NCBI GenBank assembly: GCA_012656075.1
Contig: JAAKBF010000062.1
Span: 248,001 to 312,000 of the forward strand
Origin: Phytophthora hibernalis
Lineage: Eukaryota; Oomycota; Peronosporomycetes; Peronosporales; Peronosporaceae
Direction: 5' to 3'
DNA length: 64,000 nucleotides
The translations under genes were made by a program, and so were the position numbers. The notes beneath the pieces were generated by a model. That model was not told the origin of the DNA and searched no databases. It was given only the letters and a program-made list of their open reading frames with translations. Below are positions 21,250 to 33,545 of the stretch, piece by piece (within the stretch, counting starts at the first letter, position 1; every line of letters begins with the position of its first letter).

Positions 21250-23563
21250 AATGGCGAAATGAGCGAAGTCAGCGGTGCCAGAAACGCCCATGAAGTCGAG
21301 TGGAGGACACACCGAGGCTTCTGTGCGATCCGGTCCAACGTTGGCGACTCCAAACACTTTGGAGCCGATCAATGAACACTCGGACAGCTTCGACGAGCGG
21401 ATGGACTACTCTGAAGCCAAAGAAGATGATGAAGACGATTACCTGGAAGGAGAGACAGCGATTTCCGAGGTTTCAGAAGCCGCTAATGTATCGGCAGGAC
21501 GTGAGGTCGCTCGCGCGAAACCTCACCAAAGAGTGGAACGAAGTGGCCGATCCTGAACCAGCTCACGGGGACAACGAAGATGGACTCGGCGATCTCCGAT
21601 CGCTGACGATAACCGAGGACGTGAGTCCTCGGTCAAACGGTAGTCGGCCTCCAGTTAATGAAGACACTCCGACTGCCAACAAGGTTCTGGGTCGATGCAT
21701 GGACGTGATGATGTCGAAGAGCAAGTGAATGCGGGCCTTCGCGACAAAGTCCTTCGATAGGCCATCTGGATGGAGCTTGGGGAAGAACTCGTCGTTCCGG
21801 TGGAATCATGGAGTATCTAGCAGGTGGCCGAGGACACGGTGCAATTGTTCCGGGCTATGGGTTGTGAGCCGCAAGCGCTCCTCACCGAGGCCGACCTTCA
21901 AGACTGGGCGATCGAAGACGCCGCGCTCTGTTTGCGCAAGTGGAAGCAGAAGCTTCGGACAGCCTTCGGGGTACCTGAGCCTGGTTCCAACCGTCGGTCG
22001 AGCCTCCCGCGCACGACTGAACAACCCGACCCATCAAGAATTTCATTGCCGACAACTCCGGGGAGACAACTCGAGAAGTCGGCCGACACGGGAATATTCT
22101 CGGCGAAGAGAACCGCGTCAGGGTATTTCCAAGACCCGCATATGGTGACGTCTCGTTCGGCAGACCGCTCAGAGCGACTGGGAAACGACCGAGAGCACGC
22201 GGACCACACCGACTGCAGGTCGAACCACAGGGCGGACGGCGAGCCGCCGTTTGATACCTACGACGACGACTCCTCGGACGATGACTCGTTCAATGTAGAG
22301 GATCAAGGAGGCGATGTGGCTTGAGATTGGGTGCGTCAGATCCGTGAACTCAGTTCAACGGAGAACGAGAAGTCGGCGCCGATACTTTAAATCGCCACGC
22401 ACCTCCCGTTGGGCAATATCAAGCCTTATCTCGGCCTCCGAGATAAGAGCGAGAAGTCGATGCAGTGGCTGCGAACTTTCATCTATGATACGTAGGGAAC
22501 GCTCACGCCGTCGAACGAGTGATGCATGGAGTTCGAACTGAGCCTCCAAGACGGAGCTCTACACTGGTACCGACAACTCACACGGAAGACGAGACGGGCG
22601 TGCAAGTTGCTGAGTGATGCGTTCGTCAAGTACTACTGTTCCTGTTTTTAGTCAATCCGCGAAGACACGATACTACTCGGCGAGACGTGAAGAAAAGGAA
22701 CACGTCTGCGATTACCTGAATCGACTAAATGGTTACACCAGGAATGCTGGAGTGCAATTCGAGCATGGCGGACGTGAGGCCAAGGACCACGTCGAACACT
22801 TCCTCGACTCGTGAGAAAACCGAGCCTTGGAAGAACGTCTGTACCACGTGCAGGTCAAGAATATTCATGAATTGGAAGTCATGATTAATGATATCCTCAG
22901 GCGTCGCGAGCGGAAGAAAGGACGTGAGTCCTCGGTCCGACGTTTACGGGTCAAGATGATGGTCGCCGTCGCGACGATCGTTATAGGGACGACAACCGAC
23001 GTCAGGAAGGCTGGGACGACCGACATTATCGACCGAGGGTTACGCTCGCGGAGGCATTAATGGATATGGTCGCCACCTTGAACGTGAACGGTTCGGTCGA
23101 CTCGCGAGGAGGATGTACGGAGATGTTCAGTGGTTGTTATGATGACACCGAAGAATACGACCTGGAATATTACTCCAACAATGGCGACCGAGGTTCTGAC
23201 TGGTACTCAGATGAAGAGTATGCATCAGACGAGGACCACGGCCGTGTGTCTGCCGCCAACGACTCGGAACGTCGTAATGCGACCGAAGGAACATTCGCTC
23301 GGTCCGACAATCGCCGACCGAGGGCTGGAAACAACCAATATACGCATGACCGAGACAACCGAGGCCAAGATGGACGTGATGGCCGACGACAATATGGCCC
23401 GTGCGCTGCTTGTGGCGGGGTTATGCATTCTGCACACTATTGTTTCAAGAGGTGCAAAATGTGCAAGCAAGTCCACGACGCAGGAAGGTGTGAAGCATTC
23501 AACGAACTTGCGTCCCTTCTGAAAGCAAAGGTGGAGAAGAAGGACCTCTCGCCGGAAATTTAA
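21250..23563 (+). pseudogene. Ty3/gypsy Gag, decayed (gypsy-2)
   Basis: Fragments in shifting frames: an acidic N-terminal part starting MPETPMKSSGGHTEASV (21,275), a coiled or charged middle part (21,824-22,324), then RYYSARREEKEHVCDYLNRL (22,677), LEERLYHVQVKNIHELEVM (22,827) and a cysteine/histidine-rich end with CAACGG...HYCFKRCKMCKQVHDAGRC (23,400-23,500), a variant zinc-binding region. At least five frame changes. Short inverted phrase GGCAGCCCACC / GGTGGGCTGCC follows at about 23,595-23,625. Confidence 0.65.
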
Positions 23564-23879
23564 GAACTGGTCTCCGCGAGTCAGTTAAACTAGGCAGCCC
23601 ACCCAGTTTCAGTTGGTGGGCTGCCTAGTTAACAGGCTCAGCAAACTATGGCAGCCCAAATGGTCTGCCACAGTTAGCCGAGCCTGCGATGGATGCGGAT
23701 TATTTGTTTGCGTTCGCGGTCTTGTGCAAACGGCCTGATGACTTGAATATGGGATATGTGAAAACGACGGACAATAGAGAAGCGAGAGGCGCAAGCCTCG
23801 GTGGAAGTGGGATGACAGCAGAATCTGAAGAAGCGGTTACTGTATGGTCACCGAGGCCATGGCCGTGACCGAGCATCAA

Positions 23880-25550
23880 CCCCGAAGTCTCGGTCAGAAA
23901 ATCAAGTTGTTGTCTGGAGAACGGATGGGATGGTGGTCGTATCAACGATACGACAAGCGGAAGCGCCTTCGAGCAATGGTGAATGGTGCAGTGGACGACT
24001 CACGAACGAGGATCCTGCTCGATACAGAAGCGAATGTCAGTGTAATTTCAGCTTCCTACGCGAAGAAACTGCGTGTACGTGAAGTACCAGATTACGATCG
24101 CAGTCTCGAGGTGAGGGAATTAACCCTGGGGTGATGGAAACCTGTCGCCGAGCACTCGTTTAAGTCGCCCTCGGGTGGGAACGAGTTTACGAATTTGAGC
24201 TGTGGATTATGGACCATAGCGCGGGAGTTGATGTCGTCCTTGGTACGGACTTCATGATACCAGCCGGAGTGCGGTTGGATCTATTCCACGACACGGCCCG
24301 ACTACCAGATGAGGTGATGGTGCCCCTGGTGAAGTCTCAGAGCGCCGACGATGCTCCGGTATATGAAATACAAGTGGAAGGCGGCCCAACCGACGCTTTG
24401 TCCGTCGCTAGTCGAGAGTGGTACGAGTTCAGCTTACCTCGACGACGCCCATATCTGAACACCCATGAGGTGTAGATCCGTCGAGTTGGGAATCTCGTGC
24501 CAACCGTAACGAGGTTTCGTCGGGGCAGCCAGCCATCGTCCGGCTGACTAACGTGTCACCGAAGGTTGCACATTGTACTAACCACGAATCGGTATTACTC
24601 TGGGTACCGCGAGGTGATCTCCCGCTGGGGAGCGGGTATGTTCGGTTGCGATCGCCCAAATACGACGAATGGCAAGTGTGGGCGTACGCCGAGTGCGGCG
24701 ATGACACTCTGCTGAAGAGTGAGGGTAAGGTTTACGAGCGATGGCTAGCCAGTCAACCGCCGGCCGTAGAGCGACGGCCATACCCGACGCCACGCAAGAT
24801 CCTCTCGACCACTCAAGAACCAGAGTGGACAAGGGGTGACCCGACCACTGAGTGTTGACGATGGCATCGAGTGTCCCACCGGGTCGATTACACGGCGGTA
24901 ACCGTGATTCGGATGTCGCCGGCTACGGCAGCTACCAATGTTGTACCCGAGGAGGACGGGAACGCGACAGTGTCCGAAACCTCGGACAGGGATGACGGCG
25001 GTCGGTCGATCCCTGGAGCCCCGGAAACCACAGCCGCCGAGGACACGGATGCTTGTTTGGAGTCCGCGTTCGTGGTGCTGATGACATGCGTCTCCGCCGG
25101 TGATGTGGTGGAAATCGACGATAATGCCGGGGGTGTCGCTGAACACTTGACGAATAAAATGGAGTTGACCGACTACGCCCACGAACTGGAGTACCTACCT
25201 GACTTGACCCGTGAGTTTCACCAACCCAGTCCGAGGTGCTGGATTACACAGGGCCTAACGTCGTGAGCCCGAAGGCTACGTCCGAGCAGCAACGAGCCCC
25301 CGTTGAAGTGTTGAAGAAGCACGAACGAATCATGATCTCGGGTGAATACTATTCCAACGCTGGCCTACGGAGGGTTTGCGATATCGATGTGCAGGGGCAC
25401 CCGCCAATCCGACAGAGAGCTCGACGCACCCCGGTGAAACACTTGGCGAAGTTGTATGAGTTACTGAAGGGTTTGCTGAAGGCTCGGCTGGTAGCGTTTT
25501 CAGATAGCGCATGGGCGTCCCCGATCGTGATTGTGTTGAAGAACCCATCA
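23880..25550 (+). pseudogene. gypsy-2 protease and start of reverse transcriptase
   Basis: Retropepsin region: RILLDTEANVSVISASYA (about 24,012), where the family's DTGA is DTEA, so the catalytic motif is damaged; then GVDVVLGTDFMIPAGVRL (24,220). Further on, DIDVQGHPPIRQRARRTPVK (25,380) and ELLKGLLKARLVAFSDSAWA (25,460) followed by SPIVIVLK, the N-terminal part of gypsy reverse transcriptase. The frame is cut at about 25,550, where sequence switches to the minus-strand integrase of gypsy-3. Confidence 0.75.
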
Positions 25551-25551
25551 T

Positions 25552-27943
25552 TCAGGGGCAACACTACTGTGGAGTGTCGCCCAGAATTATATGCGTAAAC
25601 AGCATGCATGTAAGTGGCCACGAAATCCTTCCAAGTTCTGTGAAACCGATCGACTAATTCGAGCATTTGGAGTCGGTATGAGACAGTGTTGATTTGTCCT
25701 GACTGAAGCAGAACGACGAGCTGTTCAATGACCTTCCCAGTCAGCTATGGTGCTCCGTTCGTTAGTAGTTATCTAAACGGCCCGAATTTCAAAACGACTT
25801 CTATCATGATGAAAGCTGCGATATTCTCCGATGTGTGTTGCTTCACTGTTACGACAACAGCATATCTTGTGACGTACACCAGAGCAACCATCATATGCCG
25901 ATGTCCTCCTTCAGCGGTGGGTAATGGACCAGCCACATCCAAATCCCAACGATATCCAATCTGCCCCCTACAAACTTCGTAATGGTGGTACCACTTGACG
26001 CGGGCTAGCAGTGCGGCTTCAACACTCCCGGCAACGCAGCACCCCACGATTTACTTCCCGATGTAGACTCGGCCACCAATACACTTGTGAAATTCGTGCG
26101 AACATGTGTGGAGCCCTCAAGTGGCCTGACTACACCGTGTCATGACTCTCTTTGAACACAGTTGCCCACAATTCAGGAGGTAAAATTACACGCATTCCGT
26201 CAACCCACATCCCGCTCTTTGCTTAAGCAGCGCTAATCTCATCGTCTGTCAACTGCAAAGTTGGCCCTGAATCATTACGCCGTACACCACCGTCCCCACG
26301 CCTCTGCACTGCTTGCTGCTTTGCACCGCTCACTCGTACTCCGACTCGTTTGCGTCGTGGTTCACTGGGTACTCGTCCACCACCCTGATCTGTAGCTGTA
26401 GATGGCGGCACAACAGTGACTGTTGCTCCACTTGCGGCGTCTTCGCATCTTCGACTGCTGTCAACTGCTGCCGCATTCACTTGGTAATTCTCGTTTTCTC
26501 CTGTCCCGTGTCTTTGCCACCATTGTAGAATATTGACCCCTATCTTCCGCTACACTGCTCCTCGTGAACCCCACTGCTCACTTCGTACTGCGTCATTCAT
26601 TGCATATCTCGTTGCCCATCGTCACTATGATTGTTGTCACTCGCTGGTTTGGCACCATCCTCGTGCGGTGCGCTTGCTGCAGTTGCTCCTTGCTTCGCAC
26701 TGATCTTCTCGCCTCAAGCCGATCGACGGATGTGTCCCAAGATACACTGCGTAGTCGCTGTCGCTTCATGCCGCGCCTCTAAGCGGCTTCTTTGTCGTCG
26801 ACTCCTCTGTGGCTACAGGTCACATCATGATTTCAGGCGTCGCCATTCACACGTCATTGCTGTACATGGCGGATCACCTCCGACTCTGAACGCACTGTGT
26901 CAATTCGTTGCTGCATTCGGCTTCCTCGGCTCGTCGTTTAGCTGCTTTCGACAGCGGTCGTAAATGCACAGCCATCTCCAATTTTCGATGCTGTTCCAGC
27001 AGGGTTCTCCCTGCCGCGCTGCTGGCTGTATTTTCACCTTCCCTCGTCCACCCCTGCTCAACGGTTCTGCTGTCACCGCCGGCACTCAATTTGATCGTGC
27101 AGCCGTAGATGCCGCTGTCACGTCTGCTGGTGTGTTGACGCCTCCTCCGCTTTCCTACCGCCGCGAAAACTTTCGTCGGGGCTCTCGACCAAGCATCCGC
27201 TACTACATTGGTGCGCCCTGGTTGATTTTCCACGGCAAAATCAAACTCTTGTGAGGTAAGCGTCCATCGATGTAACTTGCCCGTCTAGTAGGGGCTCGTC
27301 ACGAGCCCTGTCAAAGCAGCGTGATCAGTGATGCTTACAAATATGGGCGGAACAGCTTGATCGCCCAGACACTATAACTCAGTTATACCGTAGTCCGCCT
27401 CCGTTTTACTATTGATTTGCTCGCATACGTAAGAGGTTGCCACCTGTTGCCGTGGGCCTGCATCGAGCAGGCACCTATGCCAACTTTGCTCGCATCAGTA
27501 ACCAACTGAAATGGCAATCGAAAGTCGTGGTACGCTAACAAGGGCTTCTTTGTTAACACCACCTTGATGTACTCAAACGCCGTCTCCTGTGCGATCGTCC
27601 ACTCACACTCCGCGTCCTTCCTAAGAACCTTGATCATAGGAACCATGATAGACCCGAATCCCTCGAAAACCGCATGTAGTACCCAGCAAGATGTACGAAA
27701 CGCTTCACTTCTGTCACGTCTCCGGGTTGTGACAAATTCATCGCCGTAATAAGCCTATCCAGCGGCCGTACGCCCTCTGAGATCAGTTCGTGACCGAGAC
27801 ATTCCTTACTCGTCGTCGCGAACATGCACTTTTCAACGTCAAGTTAGGCCAGCTACAGAAAGCCTTTTCAGTACGAATGCCAGTTCAAGCGCATGACGCT
27901 CAATCCCTGTAAATTACGATGTCATGAAGGTAGACTAGACAGT
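25552..27943 (-). pseudogene. gypsy-3 pol: end of RT, RNase H, integrase (decayed)
   Basis: Minus strand from 27,943: CLVYLHDIVI (the YLDD active site carries His for the first Asp), KCMFATTSKECLGHEL, DVTEVKRFVHLAGYY (end of RT), KKPLLAYHDFRLPFQLVTDA and KVGIGACSMQAHG (RNase H, about 27,460-27,540), NVVADAWSRAP (end of RNase H, about 27,190), the integrase H2C2 region (HLRAPHMFARISQVYWWPSL, about 26,100) and the integrase core LDVAGPLPTAEGG to DRFHRTWKDFVATYMH (about 25,940-25,640). In the core there are stops, and two catalytic positions are changed (TNGAP for TDGAP; DRFHRT for ERFHRT). Clearly dead. The rest of its RT lies at 33,546-33,917. Confidence 0.8.
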
Positions 27944-27989
27944 TACATACAACAACTGAAAAATACGCTCTATTTTAAAATACGCCATG

Positions 27990-29338
27990 CGTCAAATCCA
28001 GACTTCTGGCCCGATACAAAAATAACAGTAGACATAAGACGCTGATACCGAGTAACCGGTGTGATACCCGAGTGTAACACATCGAAACCTGTGTGCAAGA
28101 GGAAATCGACATTTGTGTGCCCGAATAGTTAGTAAAGAGTAAAATACTGGTCAATTGACAAAATCAGATCCCATGTATCGGGTGTAGAGTACTATCCGCC
28201 TCGGGGGGTACTATACCACGTTCCAAGTAAAGTCCTTGGGCGACGTCTCATTTCAAAATTGACGAAGCAAAGTCTCAATCGACATGGCATCCTCATTATA
28301 GCCGACCATGTTGTCCTAAACTCGTTCTTGTAACCAACAAAACAAACTTCTGTAAATTACTGGACACAAGGACATTGCCACCCGCCCCGTACAAACGATA
28401 AAGCTGGTCAAGACCCAGCTTACTCTTTCTCTAAATGTTAGGGGCAGGGCTGGAATACGCTTATTTGTATTTCTAAAAATACTATACTCAGAAAGTTTAG
28501 GAAGGCAATCCCTCAGCAACTTGAAGCCGTACAGTAATCTTTGTCGAAACGAAATTGCCAAAAACATAGAGCCTTGAAAACCGAATGGAATATAATTTGG
28601 TGCTGGATACATTTTTTTGCTTATTTTGACTTAAACTAAAGTAGAGGCGTAGTATAAGGCTGGGTGGACAGTTAACTGAGTTTTTTTTAATTAAGTTCGC
28701 GCCTCATTGATTTTTTAAATTTTCGTGTGCCCCTACCGCGGATAAATAAGTAATGTTGAAAGCGAAGCCTCTCCTTGAGCATCTCGTTGAAGGCATCCTT
28801 ATCGGAGCGCGGGTATTCCACCAGCTCTTGCTTCAGGTGCATTTGCATCTTGTTGTCCTTGCCAGAGAAAACGCGTTTGCAAACACATCCGAGAAGCCTA
28901 GCAGCACCATGTACAACTTCCCGTTCACACCGGGTACAACCCGAGCAGGTAACGGTGAATGCGCTAGTATAGCTTGCGCAGCATGTCTTGAGAATCGTAA
29001 CCTTGACGCCCTTCAAAATCTATTTATTACCTACTCGCTCACCTTCGTGGGCCAAAGCAACTGCGTGACTCGTTTAACGAAGATAGCGCGCTGTCGCGCT
29101 CAAACAAGGTAGATGGAGCTTCTTCGCCCAACAACATTCGGCATCCACAAGATACACAAATATTTTGTGTGACCGTAGTCACAATCGGTGACATATGGAC
29201 TCAAGCGACATTACCCTTGGCCCCCAGGGTTTAATTGTAATTGCCCCAGTGGGGGACCCGAGTCTGTGTAATAAAATGGGCTAGGCTGTTCAGCCAGCTA
29301 AAGTTTCCCTCTCAGTATAAACCTCCCAAACTATCTAC
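27990..29338. other. Left interior of the TA-flanked element
   Basis: Two minus-strand open frames (28,316-28,612 and 28,687-29,016) are present. The second has paired cysteines (TCSGCTRCE) and a charged segment (KDAFNEMLKERLRFQHYLF) but matches no family I know. Nothing else is recognisable. Confidence 0.3.
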
Positions 29339-29728
29339 AATAGTGGTTCTCACGGTTAGAATAGTTGCAGGTTGCAGGGTTGATCATTCAGCCAATCATA
29401 CAGCCTTCAAACCGTAAGGGCCTTTTGACCTGCACAAATGCATGTTCAATTTTGTCCAATGAGAAGTAAGTAGGTTTTGGTGTTTGTTTAGTGGCTGCCA
29501 TTACTACCATTTGCTCAAGTGGCATGGTTAAAGAGGGAAGTCGTGGAGCGACCGATCTGTTTCTAGTAGCTCAAGTTCTGTTTGGCGCTCTAGAGGACAC
29601 AAGAGACGAAGAGAGAGTGGTGACGAGCTGGACGACGTGTATTTGGTTGCTCGTGTCCTAGAAACGCGCTACTTGTTTCGCAGTAGTGACTTAAGGTGGC
29701 GGTGTGGTATCCAGGGAGAATTTTCCGC

Positions 29729-30869
29729 ATGGACCCCGTTCGAGCTCGTCGCGACCTTCGTATTAGTGTCGATGAATTTCGCTATTTGCTTTCGTGCGTA
29801 AACGACCACGCTGGTTTCCAGCGAATACCGGGAAACAGCAGCAAGCACCGATCCAGCTTCAACTAGAATTTTTCTTTATTCCCTGCAGACGCTTTCGTAC
29901 TACCAGATTTTCAAAACTTTGGAATTGGAGAAGGCTCGTTTTACACTAGTGCTATTTTTCTGACACAATGAATTTGATTTGGTTATGTGGTGTTTTTATT
30001 TGTATTTGTAGGAACCGTAAAAACGGTTAATGATCGAGTTGTCGAGGCAATTCTCGAGATTGAGGGTCATCTGGTACGATGGCCAACTAGTTCGAGCGTG
30101 CTTGATATCGCTGCACATGTACAACGGGCGACAGGATTTCCAAACTGTGTCGGCTTTGTTGACGGCACAACATTCAAACTAAAGTATGCACCAAACGTTG
30201 CTAGTGAGTGCTATTTCTCTCGCAAACCCGACTACTGCTTAAATAGCCGAGTAGTGTGTGGCCACCGTCATCGAGTTACTTACTACCAGGTTGGTTTCCT
30301 TGTTATAATTTTTATGATATTATTTTATTAAAAATACTATCTTATTTGTTTTTACTGAACAGGTTAGCCTACCAGGCTCCGTCCATGACAAGCGGGCCCT
30401 TTCATTCACTGGTATGGTGTCCGATCCCCGCGTGTACTTCGACGTCAAAGAATATCTTTCGAGGGACAGTGCCTACGGCGTCAGTTTTGCGTTCGATGTG
30501 ACCCCGTACAAACGTCCTGCCGCTTTGCTACTTGATAATTCCGAGTTCAACTTCCGCCTGGCTCGTCAACGCATTGCGATCGAGCATTATATCGGAATTT
30601 TAAAAGGTCGATTCCTTTTAAGTGAGAATGCAGCCTATTTGATAGACGACGACGACATTATCAGGGTATGCAAGCGTCAGCGTGCCTGCTTTGCTCTGCA
30701 TAATCTCGGCATCGAGCTTCGCGAGAAGCAGTTTGATCCGGTTCCTGAGCCTGAGATTTCTGCTGAAGCCTGGGTGTGCGAGATTGATAGTCCATATGAC
30801 CCCGACAGCTATCTGTCATTATATGATAAACGAATCCTGTTGCAAGCCGAAGCTCGTCAATTTGTATGA
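29729..30869 (+). pseudogene. PIF/Harbinger DDE nuclease, N-terminus decayed
   Basis: Exon 1 begins at ATG 29,729 (MDPVRARRDLRISVDEF) but loses frame at about 29,835-29,920. From about 30,013 the DDE domain is clean: CVGFVDGTTFKLKYAP (first Asp, about 30,160), an intron at 30,290-30,362 (73 nt, GT-AG), then VSLPGSVHDKRAF (second Asp, about 30,390), and IAIEHYIGILKGRFLL (Glu, about 30,585), followed by an acidic C-terminal tail to TGA 30,867-30,869. All three catalytic residues are present. The nuclease acts with its Myb-like partner at the element's ends. The only visible damage is in the N-terminal third. Confidence 0.85.
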
Positions 30870-30956
30870 TCAGCACTAAAAAAACGTCAACGACTTCTAA
30901 GAGAAAAAAGATAAACATTAAACTTGAAGATGTAAATCTGTTGTGTTCTTTATCGC

Positions 30957-31796
30957 TTATCGTCCAGGTGCATTAACCCCAGGATTATTTAGAATTAGCT
31001 TGCGCGATTCGGGCTTGCTCCAACTCAAGCTGTTTACTAAGTAAAGCAAACTGTTGGTCCATTTTCTTTTCACGAAGGCGTATCTGTAGGAGGTGCAGCT
31101 CAACTGATCTTGCTGCAACTGAAGGTGTCGTTCTTGAATCTCTGCGTTCCGTTTGTGCCGCTTCTCACGTCGCTCCGATTTCTCTTCGTGAATCCGCAAT
31201 ATAGAATCATGTAAAGTGCGAGCACTAGCAGTTGTTGTTGCGCCAACAGACGTCAGGGTGCGTTTGCCGAGTTGTCCCTTGCCGCGCCCAGCACCTCGTC
31301 CAGTACCTCCGGGACTACTACACTCCTCAGATCCTGTTTTCCCCGCCGAGAGCACCCTACCTGGCTCCATTAAAACGGGTGGATTGGCATTGTGCCGCTC
31401 CCCAAAGATGACATCCATCTCATAATAGTTCGGACATTTCTTCTGAAGCATCTCTAATCACATTACAATACATCCGCATTAGTGTTTAGTTAGAAAAACA
31501 GCATTAATATTTATACCAGTGTTAATATTTTACCTTTAATACTCGGCTGGTCAGAATCCTGCAGTCGGAAGGCTGAATGTAGCAAGCTTCAGTTTGTACT
31601 GCTTGTAGTTGGACTCGAGCTCACTATATTTCGTTTTGCACTGCTTCTTCGCGTTGTCGTGCTCATGTGTTGACACTAAGTCCCGAGCTCCTTCTTAGAA
31701 GCGCTCTTTCACGCCGGTAGTGTGGGATCTGACGTGACTGCTGAGATAGTCAATCATAAGGTGTACCTCACCCGGGGTCCATCGCTTGTTCGTCAT
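30957..31796 (-). pseudogene. Harbinger Myb/SANT-like DNA-binding partner, decayed
   Basis: ATG at 31,796 begins MTNKRWTPGEVHLMIDYL, the typical start of the Myb-like partner, but a TAA follows in frame after VKERF (about 31,695), and one further frame change is needed near 31,570. An intron at 31,533-31,454 (80 nt, GT-AG) then leads to MLQKKCPNYYEMDVIFGERH and a basic, glutamine-rich C-terminal half (SERREKRHKRNAEIQERHLQ) predicted to be helical, ending at 30,957. In Harbingers this protein binds the ends and brings in the nuclease. Confidence 0.75.
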
Positions 31797-32033
31797 CGTT
31801 GTGCTTAGTTAAAGCAGTAGATGGGGGCGACCGAACGGCGCCTTGGTGAGTGGCTGTCGAGAGAAGAAACCAGTCAGATGAAGATCCATTTCCACAAATG
31901 GGATGGGACCTACATCCTGCAGACCAACCAACCTGCGCCCGTTGTTGGAGCAGGAAAGGCAGCCAGCATGCAGACTCTTTTGATTGGCCAGTTTTTCCTG
32001 CAACCTGCAAATATTCTAATCGTGAGAACCACT

Positions 32034-32479
32034 AATCAAGTCTTGCTTAGCGACGCCGACTTCTGTACCTAATTGGTCGTCGTTTTTATACTAGATGTCC
32101 ATCAACAGATTGCTGGAAAGGGGATATATTATACTGTGTTGCAAACACATTTTAAGACTCGCCCCACTGCAAATAACGATACAGTACCGGTACCTACGAT
32201 CAAAGCAAAGAACCACGTCCATTACGGTATAACAGAGGACTCAAACATTACCAAGATTTGTTTGCTAGGTTTTGGAAGACGGGCAAGTTACGGTAAGCGA
32301 TCAAACATGAATCTATATCTATTTACTTCAAACTGCAAGCTGCACATGTAAGCGTGGCCACAACAGGGCTATACATATTTCCAACCGATAGTTTTACGAA
32401 AGTTCAGGCGAAGCGGTGGATCTGCACGCCGAGCTAGAGCTGCTGGCGGCAGTGCCAATGTGTCGCCTACGAACTCCCC
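32034..32479. other. Right interior of the TA-flanked element
   Basis: AT-rich, no recognisable gene; contains ACAGTACCGGTACC (32,190), one of many TACCGGTA palindromes in the window. Confidence 0.3.
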
Positions 32480-33330
32480 GCAACTTCAACATTCATGCCC
32501 CTGCAACGCACCTGCAACATACGTGTTCGCCCAGCAACATAAGACAGTTATTTGACAGTTATCGAAACAAGCGAGGGCTGGCAGTGGAGCTATAGTACTA
32601 TGCGCTGGACGCACAATCAAGGATTTATCAGTGCTCTGGATGAGAGCGATGTCATACGACACGGGAGGGCTCACGGCTCACAATGCCTGCGGAATGGGGC
32701 TTTACGGTGGTTTAAAGGAAAGTACACGAAAGCAGTACACGCCACTACACGTGATCGGGGACAACCTCCACGTATTCACCGAGCATCGGTGCAGGAAAAC
32801 GCCACAGGCCAAGCACATGCAAGTGATCTACTGGTGGTGTAGACGTCTGGTCGACCGGATTGCGATCAGCGGGAGATGCCAACCGAATGGGGGCTAGCAA
32901 TGCTAGCACTGGAGCGGGCTCGGAGCATGCAAATAACAGTTGGAAGCGGGACGGAGGTCACGGAACACTGGGATGAAGTCATCAGGCACATGGGGGCGGA
33001 CATGATGCCATAGCACGATTCAATGGACGACACGGAAAAAGGTGAGGTCGTGGCCGCCGCCTATAACAGGTGACCGGCAAGTGGCGGGGAAGTGCAAGCT
33101 TGGACCGTGAAAAGATGGCGACCGCCGTAAGGACGGTAACCAGAACGGACGTAGGACGTCGTTAGATTAACTAAGTGATGTAATTGTACCTCACTTGAAA
33201 ACGAACCGAATTTGACAGTAATTAAACGCGTGCAACGTTACGTTACCCTTTCTCACTGAATGGCTTGATAACCCTATTCTTGTTTTTGCGGGTGTGATTA
33301 TTATATATTTTAATAGTAACGTTTCTATTC
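32480..33330 (+). pseudogene. LINE ORF2 C-terminus (RNase H domain), 5'-truncated
   Basis: From about 32,566: AGSGAIVLCAGRTIKDLSVL, then YDTGGLTAHNACGMGLYGGL (matches the TNNxAEYxGLxxGL block of LINE RNase H), VIGDNLHVFTEHRCRKTPQA and MQVIYWWCRRLVDRIAISG, ending in another frame with ERARSMQ (about 32,920). This order is that of oomycete LINE RNase H tails. The 5' truncation and short 3' tail fit target-primed insertion, though no poly(A) is evident. Confidence 0.65.
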
Positions 33331-33545
33331 TATTTAAGAATGCTGCTTGTAAAGCCTCTCAGGTGAAAACGCGAATGACATAAGTAGCTGAAGAGAGGGA
33401 ACGCGAAAACACAACCGGTGGGTCCGTTTTAGAGGACTCGGGTGTTACTTTTGACCAATCAGTTATTTTTCTTTTCGGTTGGCGTATTTTTGGTACTCCG
33501 GAGGATACCAGTCAGTACTGGCGTATTTTTCCATCGTTGTCTGTA

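Larger units (their letters stand above)
29342..32033. mobile_element. PIF/Harbinger transposon with 3-bp target duplication AAT
   Basis: Terminal inverted repeats begin AGTGGTTCTCAC at 29,342 and end GTGAGAACCACT at 32,033; pairing extends about 36 bases (through TTGCAGGTTGCAGG) with few mismatches. AAT flanks both ends (29,339-29,341 and 32,034-32,036). The element has the standard two-gene Harbinger layout: a DDE nuclease on the plus strand and a Myb/SANT-like protein on the minus strand, converging. Length 2,692 bases. Confidence 0.9.
27946..33543. mobile_element. TA-flanked Tc1/mariner- or pogo-type element inserted in gypsy-3 RT
   Basis: The left end CATACAACAACTGAAAAATA (27,946) and the complement of the right end (CAGACAACGATGGAAAAATA, ending 33,543) are inverted repeats, and both are flanked by TA (27,944-27,945 and 33,544-33,545). 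Taking the block out, with one TA, brings the two halves of gypsy-3 RT next to each other. A second copy of GGCGTATTTTT lies just inside the right end. Its 5.6 kb are inflated by a Harbinger (29,342-32,033) and a LINE remnant; no mariner transposase is recognisable in what remains, so it was probably non-autonomous. Confidence 0.75.
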
